Below, in pieces: positions 41,148-50,151 of a stretch of 64,000 nucleotides of DNA (its first letter is position 1; each line of letters begins with the position of its first letter). The position numbers and the translations under genes were made by a program. The notes beneath the pieces are model-generated. The model was given only the letters and a program-made list of their open reading frames with translations, did not search any database and had not been told where the DNA came from. Source of the DNA: Bacteroidaceae bacterium (lineage in GTDB: Bacteria; Bacteroidota; Bacteroidia; Bacteroidales; Bacteroidaceae); assembly GCA_017469925.1 (NCBI GenBank), contig JAFUFK010000016.1, positions 186,001-250,000 of the forward strand, written 5' to 3'.

Positions 41148-42173
41148 ATGGAACTATTATTACCCGCCAACCCAATCATACAAAGCCAGATACGCACAAA
41201 GAGTATCTCCAAGATGTATAATAACTTGGTGGAAACTTCTACCGACCTTAATATTGCAACAGGGTACATTACCAATGACTCGGTTGCCGCACTAAAACAG
41301 ATTGTTGAATTTAGGGATGGTGCTCTTAACCTGTCACTATTTATTGGGATGAACTATCTGGAGGGATTTACGAGACCACAATATTATGCCGTGAAGGATT
41401 TGAATGAATTCTTGACAGCCAATCACTCTGGACGTGTGTATTTGTCCCCCCAAGCATTATATCATGGTAAGATGTACTCGTTTATGAAGGGTACATTGTG
41501 TCTTGCATCATTCGTAGGTTCATCAAATCTGGGTAGTTTTGTAGGGACATCCCAAAACTACATAGAAGCAGATATCCTCTTTAAAGATAAAGAGGGCGTG
41601 GAAATCAACAACTTCATAGGCAAAATCACAGCTTCGCTTGGTCAAAGATTCGAGGATGTTCCAGAATTGCAGAATTTTAAGGAGAATGACATAGAACTAT
41701 TGGATGGCTATTCTTATGTTAAAAAACTGACGAAAGAGGAACTACAGAATTTGCAATCAACTGCAACGAATACTTATATAGATGTGCCACTTAAGACAGA
41801 AGCAAAAAGTAACCTTAACACATACTTTGGAAAAGGGAAAGTGAAAGGACGTTATAGCCCCAGAGGGTGGTATGAAGTAGAACTCATTGTAAGTAAGAAT
41901 TTGGATCGACGCGACTTCCTCCCTCTCAATTTTACAGCTGTCACGACTGACGGATACGAATTTGAATGCTCCCGTCAAGGCGATTATGACAAGAATCTCC
42001 GCTCATCTTATGACCTGAAAATACTAGGCCGTTGGATTAAAGGACAGATGGAAAACTGTGGAGCACTGGAAGTGGGGACACCTGTAACCGATGACACTTT
42101 ATACAAATTCGGAAAAACTTCATTACGCTTCACGAAAACAGAGTCTGGAAAGTTCATTTTGTCACTCATATAA
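41148..42173 (+). CDS. PLD-fold restriction endonuclease (NgoFVII-like)
   Basis: 341 residues. The N-terminal half is a phospholipase-D-type nuclease: the HxK motif lies in LYHGKMYSF (His106, Lys108), followed by FVGSSNLGSFVG with the conserved Ser/Asn, and then an acidic segment (YIEADILF). Only one HxK is present, so the active site would form in a dimer, as known for BfiI and NgoFVII-type enzymes. The C-terminal half (KGRYSPRGWYEVELIV) is probably the DNA-recognition domain. Such enzymes work without metal ions. It sits between the methyltransferase and Z1 genes with gaps of 15 and 12 nt. Confidence 0.85.
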   Translation: MELLLPANPIIQSQIRTKSISKMYNNLVETSTDLNIATGYITNDSVAALKQIVEFRDGALNLSLFIGMNYLEGFTRPQYYAVKDLNEFLTANHSGRVYLSPQALYHGKMYSFMKGTLCLASFVGSSNLGSFVGTSQNYIEADILFKDKEGVEINNFIGKITASLGQRFEDVPELQNFKENDIELLDGYSYVKKLTKEELQNLQSTATNTYIDVPLKTEAKSNLNTYFGKGKVKGRYSPRGWYEVELIVSKNLDRRDFLPLNFTAVTTDGYEFECSRQGDYDKNLRSSYDLKILGRWIKGQMENCGALEVGTPVTDDTLYKFGKTSLRFTKTESGKFILSLI

Positions 42174-42185
42174 GTAAGATAGGAT

Positions 42186-44090
42186 ATGTATCTCTCGAAA
42201 TATCTTGCATCAATCCATAACAAGGAGTTGGTGCACTCGATTACTTCTACGTCGAATGGATTCTTGAAAAGGCTAAACGAGCATCTCGACATGAGGATGC
42301 AACTAAATGCATTGCTCTTGGGTAATGTGCAAAGTGGAAAAACAGGCCAGATGTTAGGCATCATGTCTGCAATGGCGGATGAGGGATATAGATTCTTTCT
42401 ATTGCTGACAACCGACAATGTTGACCTACAACGACAGACCTATAATCGGGTGAAGGAAAGTCTTACGGAATTTAATGTCTTGACCGAAAAAGACGACTTA
42501 CTCCTAAATGCGTCATCATTAGTCAAGCCAACGGTCGTGGTACTGAAAAAGAATGCCAGAGTTCTTTCAAGATGGAAGAACCATTTAACTAATACCGGAT
42601 TGTGCCGAGGCTTACTGCTTGTCATTTTTGACGATGAGGCTGATTCTTCCAGCCTCAACACTTTGATAAATAGGGATAGGGTGAGCAGCATCAATAAAAA
42701 ACTCACGGAGATAAAGGCAACCGCTGCAAATACAATATATATAGAAGTGACAGCGACGCCTCAGGCTGTTCTTTTGCAAACAAGTTTGTCTGGGTGGAAG
42801 CCTCAATTCGTTTACTATTTCGAACCGGGGCAAGATTATCTTGGCGGGAATTACTTCTATCCTAAAGTGAAATCGCTTAACACCATATTTACACCCGATA
42901 ATGAATTGGATGACGTAACAGATGGAGGAGACATCGTTTGTCCATGGGGGTTGAGACGAAGCATTTTGTCATTCTTGGTAAATTGTGCCCATAAGAAACT
43001 CAATGGCGCGACAAACTGTAACTTTATGATTCATCCAAGTGCAAGGATAAACATACATAATGCATTTGTATCAACCGTACAAGACCATTTGACATTACTT
43101 CAGCATTCGACCAACGAAAAGGCATTTATTAGCAACCTTCGGGAAGAATGGAAAGACCTACAACAAACGAAACCAGACCTTGAAGACTTTGAGGACATAA
43201 GAGATTCGGTCATAGAAATCTTGGATAATACAGAAGTTTTCGTTATACCCTTAAACTCCAAGAGTCTTGTATGCCGTGACCCGAATAATCCTGATGCACT
43301 TGACTTACATAAAGGATTCAACATAGTTATTGGCGGTAATACATTGGGCAGGGGTATAACCTTTCCCAATCTTCAAACAGTATATTATTGCAGGACATCT
43401 AAAACACCTCAAGCAGACACATTCTGGCAACATTCTCGTATTTTCGGTTATGACAGAGAAAAGCAGATGATTCGCTTGTTTATTCCTCAAGGTTTATATA
43501 AGTTGTTCTCTGACTTAAATACGTCTAATGAGATGCTAATAAAGCAAATAGAAGAAAATATTGAAAAAGTTCAACTGATTTACCCCTCAAACATTAGGCC
43601 TACAAGGAAGGGGGTTATAGATAAAAGATACTTGAATCTTCTTTATGGAGGTGTGAATATGTTTGCTTCGGCTCCATTGTGCGTTAATGTAGAAACAATC
43701 AACGGATTAATTGCACAATTTGCAACAGAAAAGTGCATTGACGTAGAATCGGAGTTGCTTATAAAAGTATTAAGATTAGTAAGAAGTGAGAGTATAGATG
43801 ACTTTAATTCGGAAAAGTATATTGCATGTTTACAAGGGTTGAAATCTCAACGTCCACAAATCAAATGCAAACTAATTGTAAGGATTGACCGCGATATCGC
43901 TAAAGGCACAGGTACTTTATTGTCTCCAAACGATAGGGCAATCGGAGATTCGCTAAATAAAGAGGTCGTCCTGACAATGTATAGAATCATAGGAAGTAAA
44001 GATAAGGGTTGGGACGGCAGACCATTATGGATTCCAAACATCAAATTCCCTGATGATTCTTGCTTTTATGATATAAATGAAGCTGAATAG
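42186..44090 (+). CDS. Z1-domain superfamily II ATPase of a restriction-modification-like operon
   Basis: 634 residues. Walker A GNVQSGKT (46-53), Walker B VIFDDEADSS (147-155), VTATPQA (188-194), the Z1 core GGNTLGRGITF (383-393) and an arginine-finger-like QHSRIFGY (415-422). Z1 proteins are helicase-like ATPases found in predicted restriction systems, often with MutL/MORC-type ATPases. Here they occur only with a methyltransferase and a PLD nuclease. A role in DNA scanning or nuclease gating is inferred. No membrane segments. A weak hairpin follows the stop. Confidence 0.87.
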   Translation: MYLSKYLASIHNKELVHSITSTSNGFLKRLNEHLDMRMQLNALLLGNVQSGKTGQMLGIMSAMADEGYRFFLLLTTDNVDLQRQTYNRVKESLTEFNVLTEKDDLLLNASSLVKPTVVVLKKNARVLSRWKNHLTNTGLCRGLLLVIFDDEADSSSLNTLINRDRVSSINKKLTEIKATAANTIYIEVTATPQAVLLQTSLSGWKPQFVYYFEPGQDYLGGNYFYPKVKSLNTIFTPDNELDDVTDGGDIVCPWGLRRSILSFLVNCAHKKLNGATNCNFMIHPSARINIHNAFVSTVQDHLTLLQHSTNEKAFISNLREEWKDLQQTKPDLEDFEDIRDSVIEILDNTEVFVIPLNSKSLVCRDPNNPDALDLHKGFNIVIGGNTLGRGITFPNLQTVYYCRTSKTPQADTFWQHSRIFGYDREKQMIRLFIPQGLYKLFSDLNTSNEMLIKQIEENIEKVQLIYPSNIRPTRKGVIDKRYLNLLYGGVNMFASAPLCVNVETINGLIAQFATEKCIDVESELLIKVLRLVRSESIDDFNSEKYIACLQGLKSQRPQIKCKLIVRIDRDIAKGTGTLLSPNDRAIGDSLNKEVVLTMYRIIGSKDKGWDGRPLWIPNIKFPDDSCFYDINEAE

Positions 44091-44110
44091 CAGATTGCCA
44101 GAAGAAGAAC

Positions 44111-44135
44111 GAATGAATAGATTGATTATTCATTC
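44111..44135 (+). terminator. possible terminator hairpin after the Z1 gene
   Basis: GAATGAATA / TATTCATTC, 9-bp perfect stem, without a long T run. Confidence 0.45.
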
Positions 44136-44205
44136 TTGGATAGTACGTTTGGAATCTTGGAGAAGATTGTTGTTGAACAGAGGCCCTTTCTCTCATTTTT
44201 TTTCA

Positions 44206-44213
44206 TATCTTTG
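44206..44213 (+). promoter_or_regulatory. -7 promoter element TATCTTTG
   Basis: Lies 27 nt before the transposase-like gene's ATG, so that gene is transcribed apart from the restriction operon. Confidence 0.55.
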
Positions 44214-44240
44214 CAGTTGTTATGAGACGATGCAAGATAT

Positions 44241-45293
44241 ATGACGGAGCATGAGAAATGGCAATGGCAGGAGCCTGGAACAGCATGGAGGGGCGTCGGG
44301 GTGTATCATGTCACACTGATAGTGCCTTCGCGTGAGCCACTGCTGGGTAGATTGGTGATGCAGGGGGATGATCCCTCGAACGCGAGGATAGAACGGACGG
44401 CCCTGGGCAATGCTGTCGTTGATGAGCTGTATGTGATGTGCAGGCACTATCCGGCTATTCGCATTCTGCAATTCTGCCTTATGCCAGATCATCTGCATGC
44501 CGTTATCCATGTGACACAGGCGATGGATACAAGCATCCGCAGCGTCGTTCGTGGATATTGGCAGGGTGTGAAGAGGCATGGAAGGGCTTATACTTTGTCT
44601 GTTTCTACCGAATTAAATTCGGAGACAACGAACGAAGGGGGCGGGAAGACCGGAACAACAGACGAAGGGGGCTATCCCTTCCCGATTTTTACTGAACGCC
44701 CATTTATCCGACCTCTGTCCCGTCGTGGGCAGCTGCATACGATGATTCGCTATGTTCAGATGAATCCGCAACGGTTGGCTACCAAGCGCCTTAAGCCTGG
44801 CTATTTCCGCGTGCAGAAGGATATAGAGATTGGCGGGCGCAGGTATGACGGTGTGGGGAATGTTGCACTGCTGATGGAGGAGAGGTTTGCTACGGTTCAT
44901 GTGCGAAGTGCGATGGTAAAGGCTGCGGAGAGCGGTGATGACAAGTCGTTGCGTGACTACATGAACAACTGTGTGCTGATGGCTCGTAAGGGAGTGGTGA
45001 TGGTGTCGCCATTTATTTCACCACAGGAGAAGCGGGTAATGCAAGTGCTGTTACAGGAACAGCATCCCTTTGTCCTCCTTACGGACAATGGTTTCCGTGA
45101 TTACTACAAACCTGCCGATGCCCTTTTCGAAGCGTGTGCAGCCGGTCGCTTGCTTATACTCAGCCCATGGCCCTACGACGAGGGAAAACATCACATCAGT
45201 CGTTCCGAATGCGTAGCTCTCAATGCAATGGCTGAAGAATTTTGCAGGTCTCTTTCGCATTCGGCTATTCGTGGTGATACGGCTCTCCGTTGA
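44241..45293 (+). CDS. REP-associated (Y1/HUH) transposase-like protein with C-terminal Rossmann-like domain
   Basis: 350 residues. The Y1 domain has the HUH motif MPDHLHAVIHV (His84, His86) and the candidate catalytic Tyr171 in MIRYVQMNPQRL, as in IS200/RAYT proteins. An insertion at about 123-147 contains two TNEGGG / TDEGGY copies. Residues about 225-340 add a separate domain (GVVMVSPFISPQEKRVMQ, CAAGRLLILSPWPYDEGKHH) that resembles the SLOG/DprA-type Rossmann fold. RAYTs are single-copy domesticated transposases thought to act on REP palindromes. No flanking IS ends were found. Its end overlaps the 3' end of rlmH by 29 nt. Confidence 0.8.
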   Translation: MTEHEKWQWQEPGTAWRGVGVYHVTLIVPSREPLLGRLVMQGDDPSNARIERTALGNAVVDELYVMCRHYPAIRILQFCLMPDHLHAVIHVTQAMDTSIRSVVRGYWQGVKRHGRAYTLSVSTELNSETTNEGGGKTGTTDEGGYPFPIFTERPFIRPLSRRGQLHTMIRYVQMNPQRLATKRLKPGYFRVQKDIEIGGRRYDGVGNVALLMEERFATVHVRSAMVKAAESGDDKSLRDYMNNCVLMARKGVVMVSPFISPQEKRVMQVLLQEQHPFVLLTDNGFRDYYKPADALFEACAAGRLLILSPWPYDEGKHHISRSECVALNAMAEEFCRSLSHSAIRGDTALR

Positions 45294-45738
45294 GTATCGT
45301 CATGGCACGATAGACTTGTTCGACGAAGAGGAGGCGAATCATCTGATGGGAGAATGTCATCTGGCTCAGGGAGATTTCTTCCTGGGCCAGTTTATGAATC
45401 TGCTGGGCAAAGCCATAGGGACCGCCTACTACGAATACCAGACGGCGAGGACTGGCGGCCATGCACTTCTGCATCCATTGGGCAAATTCAACAGAGCGAC
45501 GCTCCCTCCCGTGCTCGTCTAACAAAACGATGTAATCTCCTGATTGCAAGACTTTTTTAAGTAGTTCGGCTTCTTGCTCTTTTTGCTGCTCTTGCGAGAG
45601 GTTCTTGGCATTTCGGAGTTCGGGAATCGCCAGCATCTCGAAGGGCATATAGTGGCTGATGCGGGTGATGTATTCGTCGGTCAGCGAGGCTGTTCGCTGG
45701 TCCGTAGTCTTGCCAATGACAAAAAAAATAGTCTTCAT
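45265..45738 (-). CDS. rlmH: 23S rRNA pseudouridine1915 N3-methyltransferase
   Basis: 157 residues, SPOUT fold. Family motifs are YIVLLDEHGRERRSVEFAQW, LVFVVGGPYGFAQQ and the C-terminal MTFSHQMIRLLFVEQVYRAM. It methylates pseudouridine 1915 in helix 69 on the assembled ribosome. The last residues (LNGEPYHHE) are encoded in the 29 nt shared antisense with the transposase-like gene. Upstream there is only a weak promoter match (TACCTTCG). Confidence 0.95.
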   Translation of the reverse strand: MKTIFFVIGKTTDQRTASLTDEYITRISHYMPFEMLAIPELRNAKNLSQEQQKEQEAELLKKVLQSGDYIVLLDEHGRERRSVEFAQWMQKCMAASPRRLVFVVGGPYGFAQQIHKLAQEEISLSQMTFSHQMIRLLFVEQVYRAMTILNGEPYHHE

Positions 45739-45762
45739 CGGGGGCGAAGGTACAAAATAATT

Positions 45763-45792
45763 ATTAATTCTTAATCATTAATTCTTAATTAT
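45763..45792. repeat. heptamer-like AT tract (ATTAATT / CTTAATC)
   Basis: A 14-nt unit (ATTAATTCTTAATC) occurs about twice between the divergent rlmH and nadC genes. Confidence 0.75.
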
Positions 45793-45796
45793 TTCG

Positions 45797-45804
45797 TATC
45801 TTTG
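45797..45804 (+). promoter_or_regulatory. -7 promoter element TATCTTTG of nadC
   Basis: Lies 30 nt before the nadC ATG. Confidence 0.6.
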
Positions 45805-45834
45805 CGAGGAATAGTAATTTAATATCATCTTATT

Positions 45835-46713
45835 ATGCTTAGTGTAGAAGAACTGAACGACCGACTGATTGACCTCGCCTTTGCCGAGGACATCGGAGAT
45901 GGTGACCATACCACTTTGTGTTGTATCCCTGCCGACCAGATGGGGGAGAGCAAGTTGCTGATTAAGGAAGAGGGCATCTTTGCCGGCGTCGAGATTGCCA
46001 AGCAGGTGTTCCACCGCTTTGACCCGTCGATGGAGGTGGAGGTGTATATCGAGGATGGGGCGCACGTTCGGCCGGGCGACATCGTGATGTCCGTAAAGGG
46101 ACGGGAGCAGAGCCTGCTGCAGACCGAGCGCCTGATGCTGAACATCCTGCAGCGCATGTCGGGCATTGCCACGATGACCCACAAATACCAGCAGGCACTC
46201 ATCGATGCAGGCACGAAGACCCGCGTACTGGACACCCGTAAGACGACGCCCGGAATGCGTATGCTGGAGAAGGAAGCCGTCCGGATAGGCGGTGGCATGA
46301 ACCACCGCATCGGTCTGTTCGATATGATTCTCCTGAAGGACAACCACATCGACTTCTGCGGCGGCGTGCATAATGCCATCTCGCGGGCCAAGCAGTATTG
46401 TAAGGAGAAGGGCAAGAATCTGAAGATAGAGTGTGAGGTGCGCGACTTCAAGGAACTGGAACAGGCGCTCCAGGAGGGTTGCGACCGTATCATGTTCGAC
46501 AACTTCACGCCCGAGGACACCCGCCGGGCAGTAGAACTCGTGGCCGGACGGGCCGAGACGGAATCCAGCGGCGGCATCACCTACGACACCATGATTCCCT
46601 ATGCCAAGGCAGGCGTGGATTTCATCTCCTTCGGTGCCCTGACCCACTCGGTGAAGGGCCTCGACATGAGTTTTAAGGCGGCAGGGTCTGATAAATTAAA
46701 GATTAAGAAATAG
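45835..46713 (+). CDS. nadC: nicotinate-nucleotide pyrophosphorylase (carboxylating)
   Basis: 292 residues. Converts quinolinate and PRPP to nicotinate mononucleotide in NAD synthesis. Motifs: EDIGDGDHTT, LDTRKTTPGMRMLEKEAV, GGMNHRIGLFDMILLKDNHI, IECEVRDFKELEQAL and SGGITYDTM. nadA and nadB are not in the window. It is followed 17 nt later by the C69 peptidase gene, after a heptamer-like tract. Confidence 0.96.
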   Translation: MLSVEELNDRLIDLAFAEDIGDGDHTTLCCIPADQMGESKLLIKEEGIFAGVEIAKQVFHRFDPSMEVEVYIEDGAHVRPGDIVMSVKGREQSLLQTERLMLNILQRMSGIATMTHKYQQALIDAGTKTRVLDTRKTTPGMRMLEKEAVRIGGGMNHRIGLFDMILLKDNHIDFCGGVHNAISRAKQYCKEKGKNLKIECEVRDFKELEQALQEGCDRIMFDNFTPEDTRRAVELVAGRAETESSGGITYDTMIPYAKAGVDFISFGALTHSVKGLDMSFKAAGSDKLKIKK

Positions 46714-46727
46714 AAATTAAGAATTAG
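46692..46727. repeat. heptamer-like tract (ATTAAGA type)
   Basis: Degenerate 7-nt units across the nadC stop and the gap to the C69 peptidase gene. They encode the last residues of NadC (DKLKIKK). Confidence 0.65.
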
Positions 46728-46730
46728 AGG

Positions 46731-48377
46731 ATGAAAAAGACAATATTCCTTCTTTTGTTTGCGCTGGTTGCATCAGCGCCCTCTTTCGCTTGTACGAACC
46801 TGATTGTCGGCAAGCGGGCATCGGCCGACGGTAGCGTCATAGTCAGCTACAATGCCGACAGCTATGGCATGTATGGCAATCTCTATCGCCATGTGGGCGG
46901 CAAGCACCCGGCTGGTGAAATGCGAAAGATATACGAGTGGGACACCAATAAGTACCTGGGCGAGATTCCTCAGGCCCCCGTCACCTACAACGTCGTGGGC
47001 CAGATGAACGAGCACCAAGTCTCCATCTGCGAGACCACCTTCGGCGGTCGTGAGGAACTGGCCGACTCGACCGGTATCATCGACTACGGGTCGCTCATCT
47101 ACATTGGTCTGGAGCGCTCGCGCACGGCCCGCGAGGCTATCGGGGTGATGACTGACCTCGTGGCCAAGTATGGTTACTATAGCGAGGGTGAGACCTTTAC
47201 AATTGCCGACAAGAACGAAGCGTGGGTAATGGAAATGGTGGGTAAGGGCCCAGGCTCGAAGGGTGCCGTATGGGTGGCCGTACGCATTCCCGACGACTGC
47301 ATCTCGGCACATGCCAACCAGAGCCGTATCACGCGCTTCGACATGAAGGACAAGCAGAATGTCATGTATGCCAAGGATGTTGTGAAGTTTGCCCGCGAGA
47401 AGGGTTACTTTACGGGTAAGAAGGATAGCGACTTCTCGTTCCGCGATGCCTTCAATCCCCTGGACTTCGGCGGCATCCGCTATTGCGATGCCCGCGCCTG
47501 GTCGTTCCTCAATCGGCATGCCGACGGAATGGACAAGTACCTGCCTTACATCCAGGGTGAAGACCTGACGCTGGAAATGCCTCTATACGTGAAGCCCAAC
47601 CACCTCGTCTCGGTGCAGGACGTCAAGAATGGCATGCGTGACCACTACGAAGGCACGCCGCTCGACATGCAGCAGGACCTCGGTGCAGGCCCCTACAATA
47701 TGCCTTACCGTCCGTCGCCCTTGAGCTTTGAGGTGGACGGCAAGAAATACTACACCGAGCGCCCCACCTCCACCCAGCAGACGGGCTTCTCCTTCGTGGG
47801 GCAGATGCGCTCCCAGTTGCCTGATGCCGTCGGCGGTGTGGTGTGGTGGACCAACGACGATGCCAACATGACCGCCTACACGCCCATCTATTGCGGTGTG
47901 TCGGCTGTCCCCACCTGCTACGAACGCATAGAGGGCATACAGGACGAACTCACCTTCTCGTGGCAGTCGGCATACTGGCTCAGCAACACCGTAAGTAATA
48001 TCGTCTATCCCTACTATGAGAAGATGTACCCCGACCTCAAGACTGCCCAGACGGAGTTGGAAACGGCTTTCGGACAGGAGCAACAGCGCATAGATGCCGA
48101 GGCTACAAAACTCATAAATGCAGGTGTTGCCGAGCAGGCAATGACCCTGCTTACCGACTACAGCTGTGAAGCCGCCGACCGCATGATGCAGCGTTGGCAG
48201 ACTCTCTTCCAGTACCTCGTGGTGAAACACAACGACATGGTGGTGAAGCCCGAGGAGGACGGAAAGTTCAAGAAGACGAAGTACGGCCTTGGTGCCAATC
48301 CCGTGCGCCCAAGTTATCCCGAACGCTATTGGCGTGAGGTTGCGAAGCAGACGGGCGACAAGTATTTGATGAAATAA
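46731..48377 (+). CDS. C69-family dipeptidase, exported
   Basis: 548 residues. The signal peptide MKKTIFLLLFALVASAPSFA leaves Cys21 as the new N-terminus (CTNLIVGKRASADGSV). Cys21 is the catalytic N-terminal nucleophile of family C69 (Ntn-hydrolase fold). Further conserved segments are GQMNEHQVSICETTFGGREE, YYSEGETFTIADKNEAWVME and HANQSRITRF. It cleaves dipeptides in the periplasm, in line with peptide-using Bacteroidales. Confidence 0.92.
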   Translation: MKKTIFLLLFALVASAPSFACTNLIVGKRASADGSVIVSYNADSYGMYGNLYRHVGGKHPAGEMRKIYEWDTNKYLGEIPQAPVTYNVVGQMNEHQVSICETTFGGREELADSTGIIDYGSLIYIGLERSRTAREAIGVMTDLVAKYGYYSEGETFTIADKNEAWVMEMVGKGPGSKGAVWVAVRIPDDCISAHANQSRITRFDMKDKQNVMYAKDVVKFAREKGYFTGKKDSDFSFRDAFNPLDFGGIRYCDARAWSFLNRHADGMDKYLPYIQGEDLTLEMPLYVKPNHLVSVQDVKNGMRDHYEGTPLDMQQDLGAGPYNMPYRPSPLSFEVDGKKYYTERPTSTQQTGFSFVGQMRSQLPDAVGGVVWWTNDDANMTAYTPIYCGVSAVPTCYERIEGIQDELTFSWQSAYWLSNTVSNIVYPYYEKMYPDLKTAQTELETAFGQEQQRIDAEATKLINAGVAEQAMTLLTDYSCEAADRMMQRWQTLFQYLVVKHNDMVVKPEEDGKFKKTKYGLGANPVRPSYPERYWREVAKQTGDKYLMK

Positions 48378-48405
48378 GGAGACAAATATCTTAATACGTA
48401 ATACA

Positions 48406-50151
48406 ATGGATCAGGAACTTATCAAAAAGTGCGAAGCTGAGGCCCAGAAGTGGCTCGCTTCCAGAGTGTACGATGCCGAGACAAAGGCTGAGATTCAGGC
48501 CATGCTCGACAACGAGGACAAGACTCAGTTGGTAGATGCCTTCTACCAGACCTTGGAGTTTGGTACGGGCGGACTGCGCGGTATTATGGGTGCCGGTACC
48601 AACCGTATGAACAAGTACATCGTGGCCATGGCCACACAGGGTTTTGCCAACTACATCAACAAGGCCTTCCCCGAAGGCGGCAAGAGCGTGGTCGTAGGTC
48701 ACGACTGCCGCAACAATGGTCGCATGTTTGCCGAGACCGTGGCCAACATCTTCTCGGCCAACGGCATCCGTGTGTTCCTCTTCGAGAGCCTGCGCCCCAC
48801 ACCGGAGGTTTCGTTCGCCATTCGCCATCTGGGTGCTGTGGCTGGTGTCAATGTCACCGCCTCTCACAACCCCAAGGAGTACAACGGCTACAAGGCCTAT
48901 TGGGAGGACGGTGCCCAGGTATTGGCTCCTCATGACAAGGGCATCATCGACGAGGTGAACCGCGTGGCTATCGAGGACGTGAAGTTCGAGGGCAATCCCG
49001 ACCTCATCAAGATTATCGGTGGCGAAATGGACTATGACTACATGCTGGCCGTTCGCGAGGCTCGCATCGATGCCGAAGTCATCAAGCGCCAGAAGGACCT
49101 GAACATCGTCTATAGCCCCATGCACGGTGCGGGTCGTGTGGTTACCCCTCTTTGCCTCCGCAGTTGGGGGTTCGAGAACATCAACGTGGTGCCCGAACAG
49201 ATGGTCATCGACGGCAACTTCTCGACCGTCGTTAGTCCTAATCCCGAGAATGCCGAGGCCATGACCCTGGGTATGAAACTCGGTACGAAACTCAATGCCG
49301 ACCTGGTCATCGCCAGCGACCCCGACGCCGACCGTTTGGCCATCGTCTGCCGCGACCCGAAGGGCGAGTGGATTATCATCAATGGCAATCAGACCTGCAT
49401 GATGTTCTCCTACTACATCATCAAGAACAAAATTGCCCTTGGCCAGCTGAAGCCCACCGACTTCCTCGTAAAGACCATCGTTACCACTGAGGTCATTGCC
49501 GAGATTGCCAAGAAGAACAACGTGGAGTTGCGCGACTGCTACACCGGCTTCAAGTGGATTGCCCACGAGATTGCCATCAGCGAAGGCAAGCAAAAGTACA
49601 TCGGCGGCGGTGAGGAGAGCTTCGGCTTCCTGCCCTACGACAAGGTGCGCGACAAGGATGCCCCAGCCGCCATCTGCCTCATCTGCGAGATTGCCGCATG
49701 GGCTAAGGACCTGGGCAAGACGCTCTACGACCTCTTGATTGACATCTATAAGGAGTATGGTTTCAGCTACGAGCACACCATCAACGTCGTTCGTCCCGGT
49801 AAGACCGGTGCCGACGATATTAAGCAGATGATGGTGGACTTCCGTGGTGCAAAGGCTCCGAAGGACATCGCCGGCAGCAAGATTATCTGCACGAAGGACT
49901 TCCAGGCCCTGACGGCTACCGACGCCGAGGGTAACGTCACCCGGCTCGACATGCCCGCCACCTCGAACGTCCTCCAGTGGTTCTGCGAGGATGGCACGAA
50001 GGTCAGTGTTCGTCCCAGCGGTACCGAGCCTAAGATTAAGTTCTACCTCGAGGTCAAGGGCCATATCGAGTGTGCCAACTGTTACCCCGGTGCCGTAGCC
50101 GAGGCCCAGAAGAAGGTAGAGGCCATCAAGCAAAGCCTCGGACTTGATTGA
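48406..50151 (+). CDS. phosphohexomutase (phosphoglucomutase/phosphomannomutase type)
   Basis: 581 residues. Four-domain alpha-D-phosphohexomutase: phosphoserine loop NVTASHNPKEYNGYKAYW, Mg-binding loop IASDPDADRLAIV, sugar-binding loop GGGEESFGFLP and phosphate-binding loop RPSGTEPKIKFYL. It interconverts hexose 1- and 6-phosphates; whether glucose or mannose is preferred cannot be told. The stop overlaps the nudC start by one base (TGATG), indicating coupled translation. Confidence 0.93.
   Translation: MDQELIKKCEAEAQKWLASRVYDAETKAEIQAMLDNEDKTQLVDAFYQTLEFGTGGLRGIMGAGTNRMNKYIVAMATQGFANYINKAFPEGGKSVVVGHDCRNNGRMFAETVANIFSANGIRVFLFESLRPTPEVSFAIRHLGAVAGVNVTASHNPKEYNGYKAYWEDGAQVLAPHDKGIIDEVNRVAIEDVKFEGNPDLIKIIGGEMDYDYMLAVREARIDAEVIKRQKDLNIVYSPMHGAGRVVTPLCLRSWGFENINVVPEQMVIDGNFSTVVSPNPENAEAMTLGMKLGTKLNADLVIASDPDADRLAIVCRDPKGEWIIINGNQTCMMFSYYIIKNKIALGQLKPTDFLVKTIVTTEVIAEIAKKNNVELRDCYTGFKWIAHEIAISEGKQKYIGGGEESFGFLPYDKVRDKDAPAAICLICEIAAWAKDLGKTLYDLLIDIYKEYGFSYEHTINVVRPGKTGADDIKQMMVDFRGAKAPKDIAGSKIICTKDFQALTATDAEGNVTRLDMPATSNVLQWFCEDGTKVSVRPSGTEPKIKFYLEVKGHIECANCYPGAVAEAQKKVEAIKQSLGLD

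Noticed and set aside
44090-45300. Complete insertion sequence around the Y1 protein
   Set aside because: No subterminal hairpin ends or duplicated target were identified; the gene looks like a domesticated single copy.
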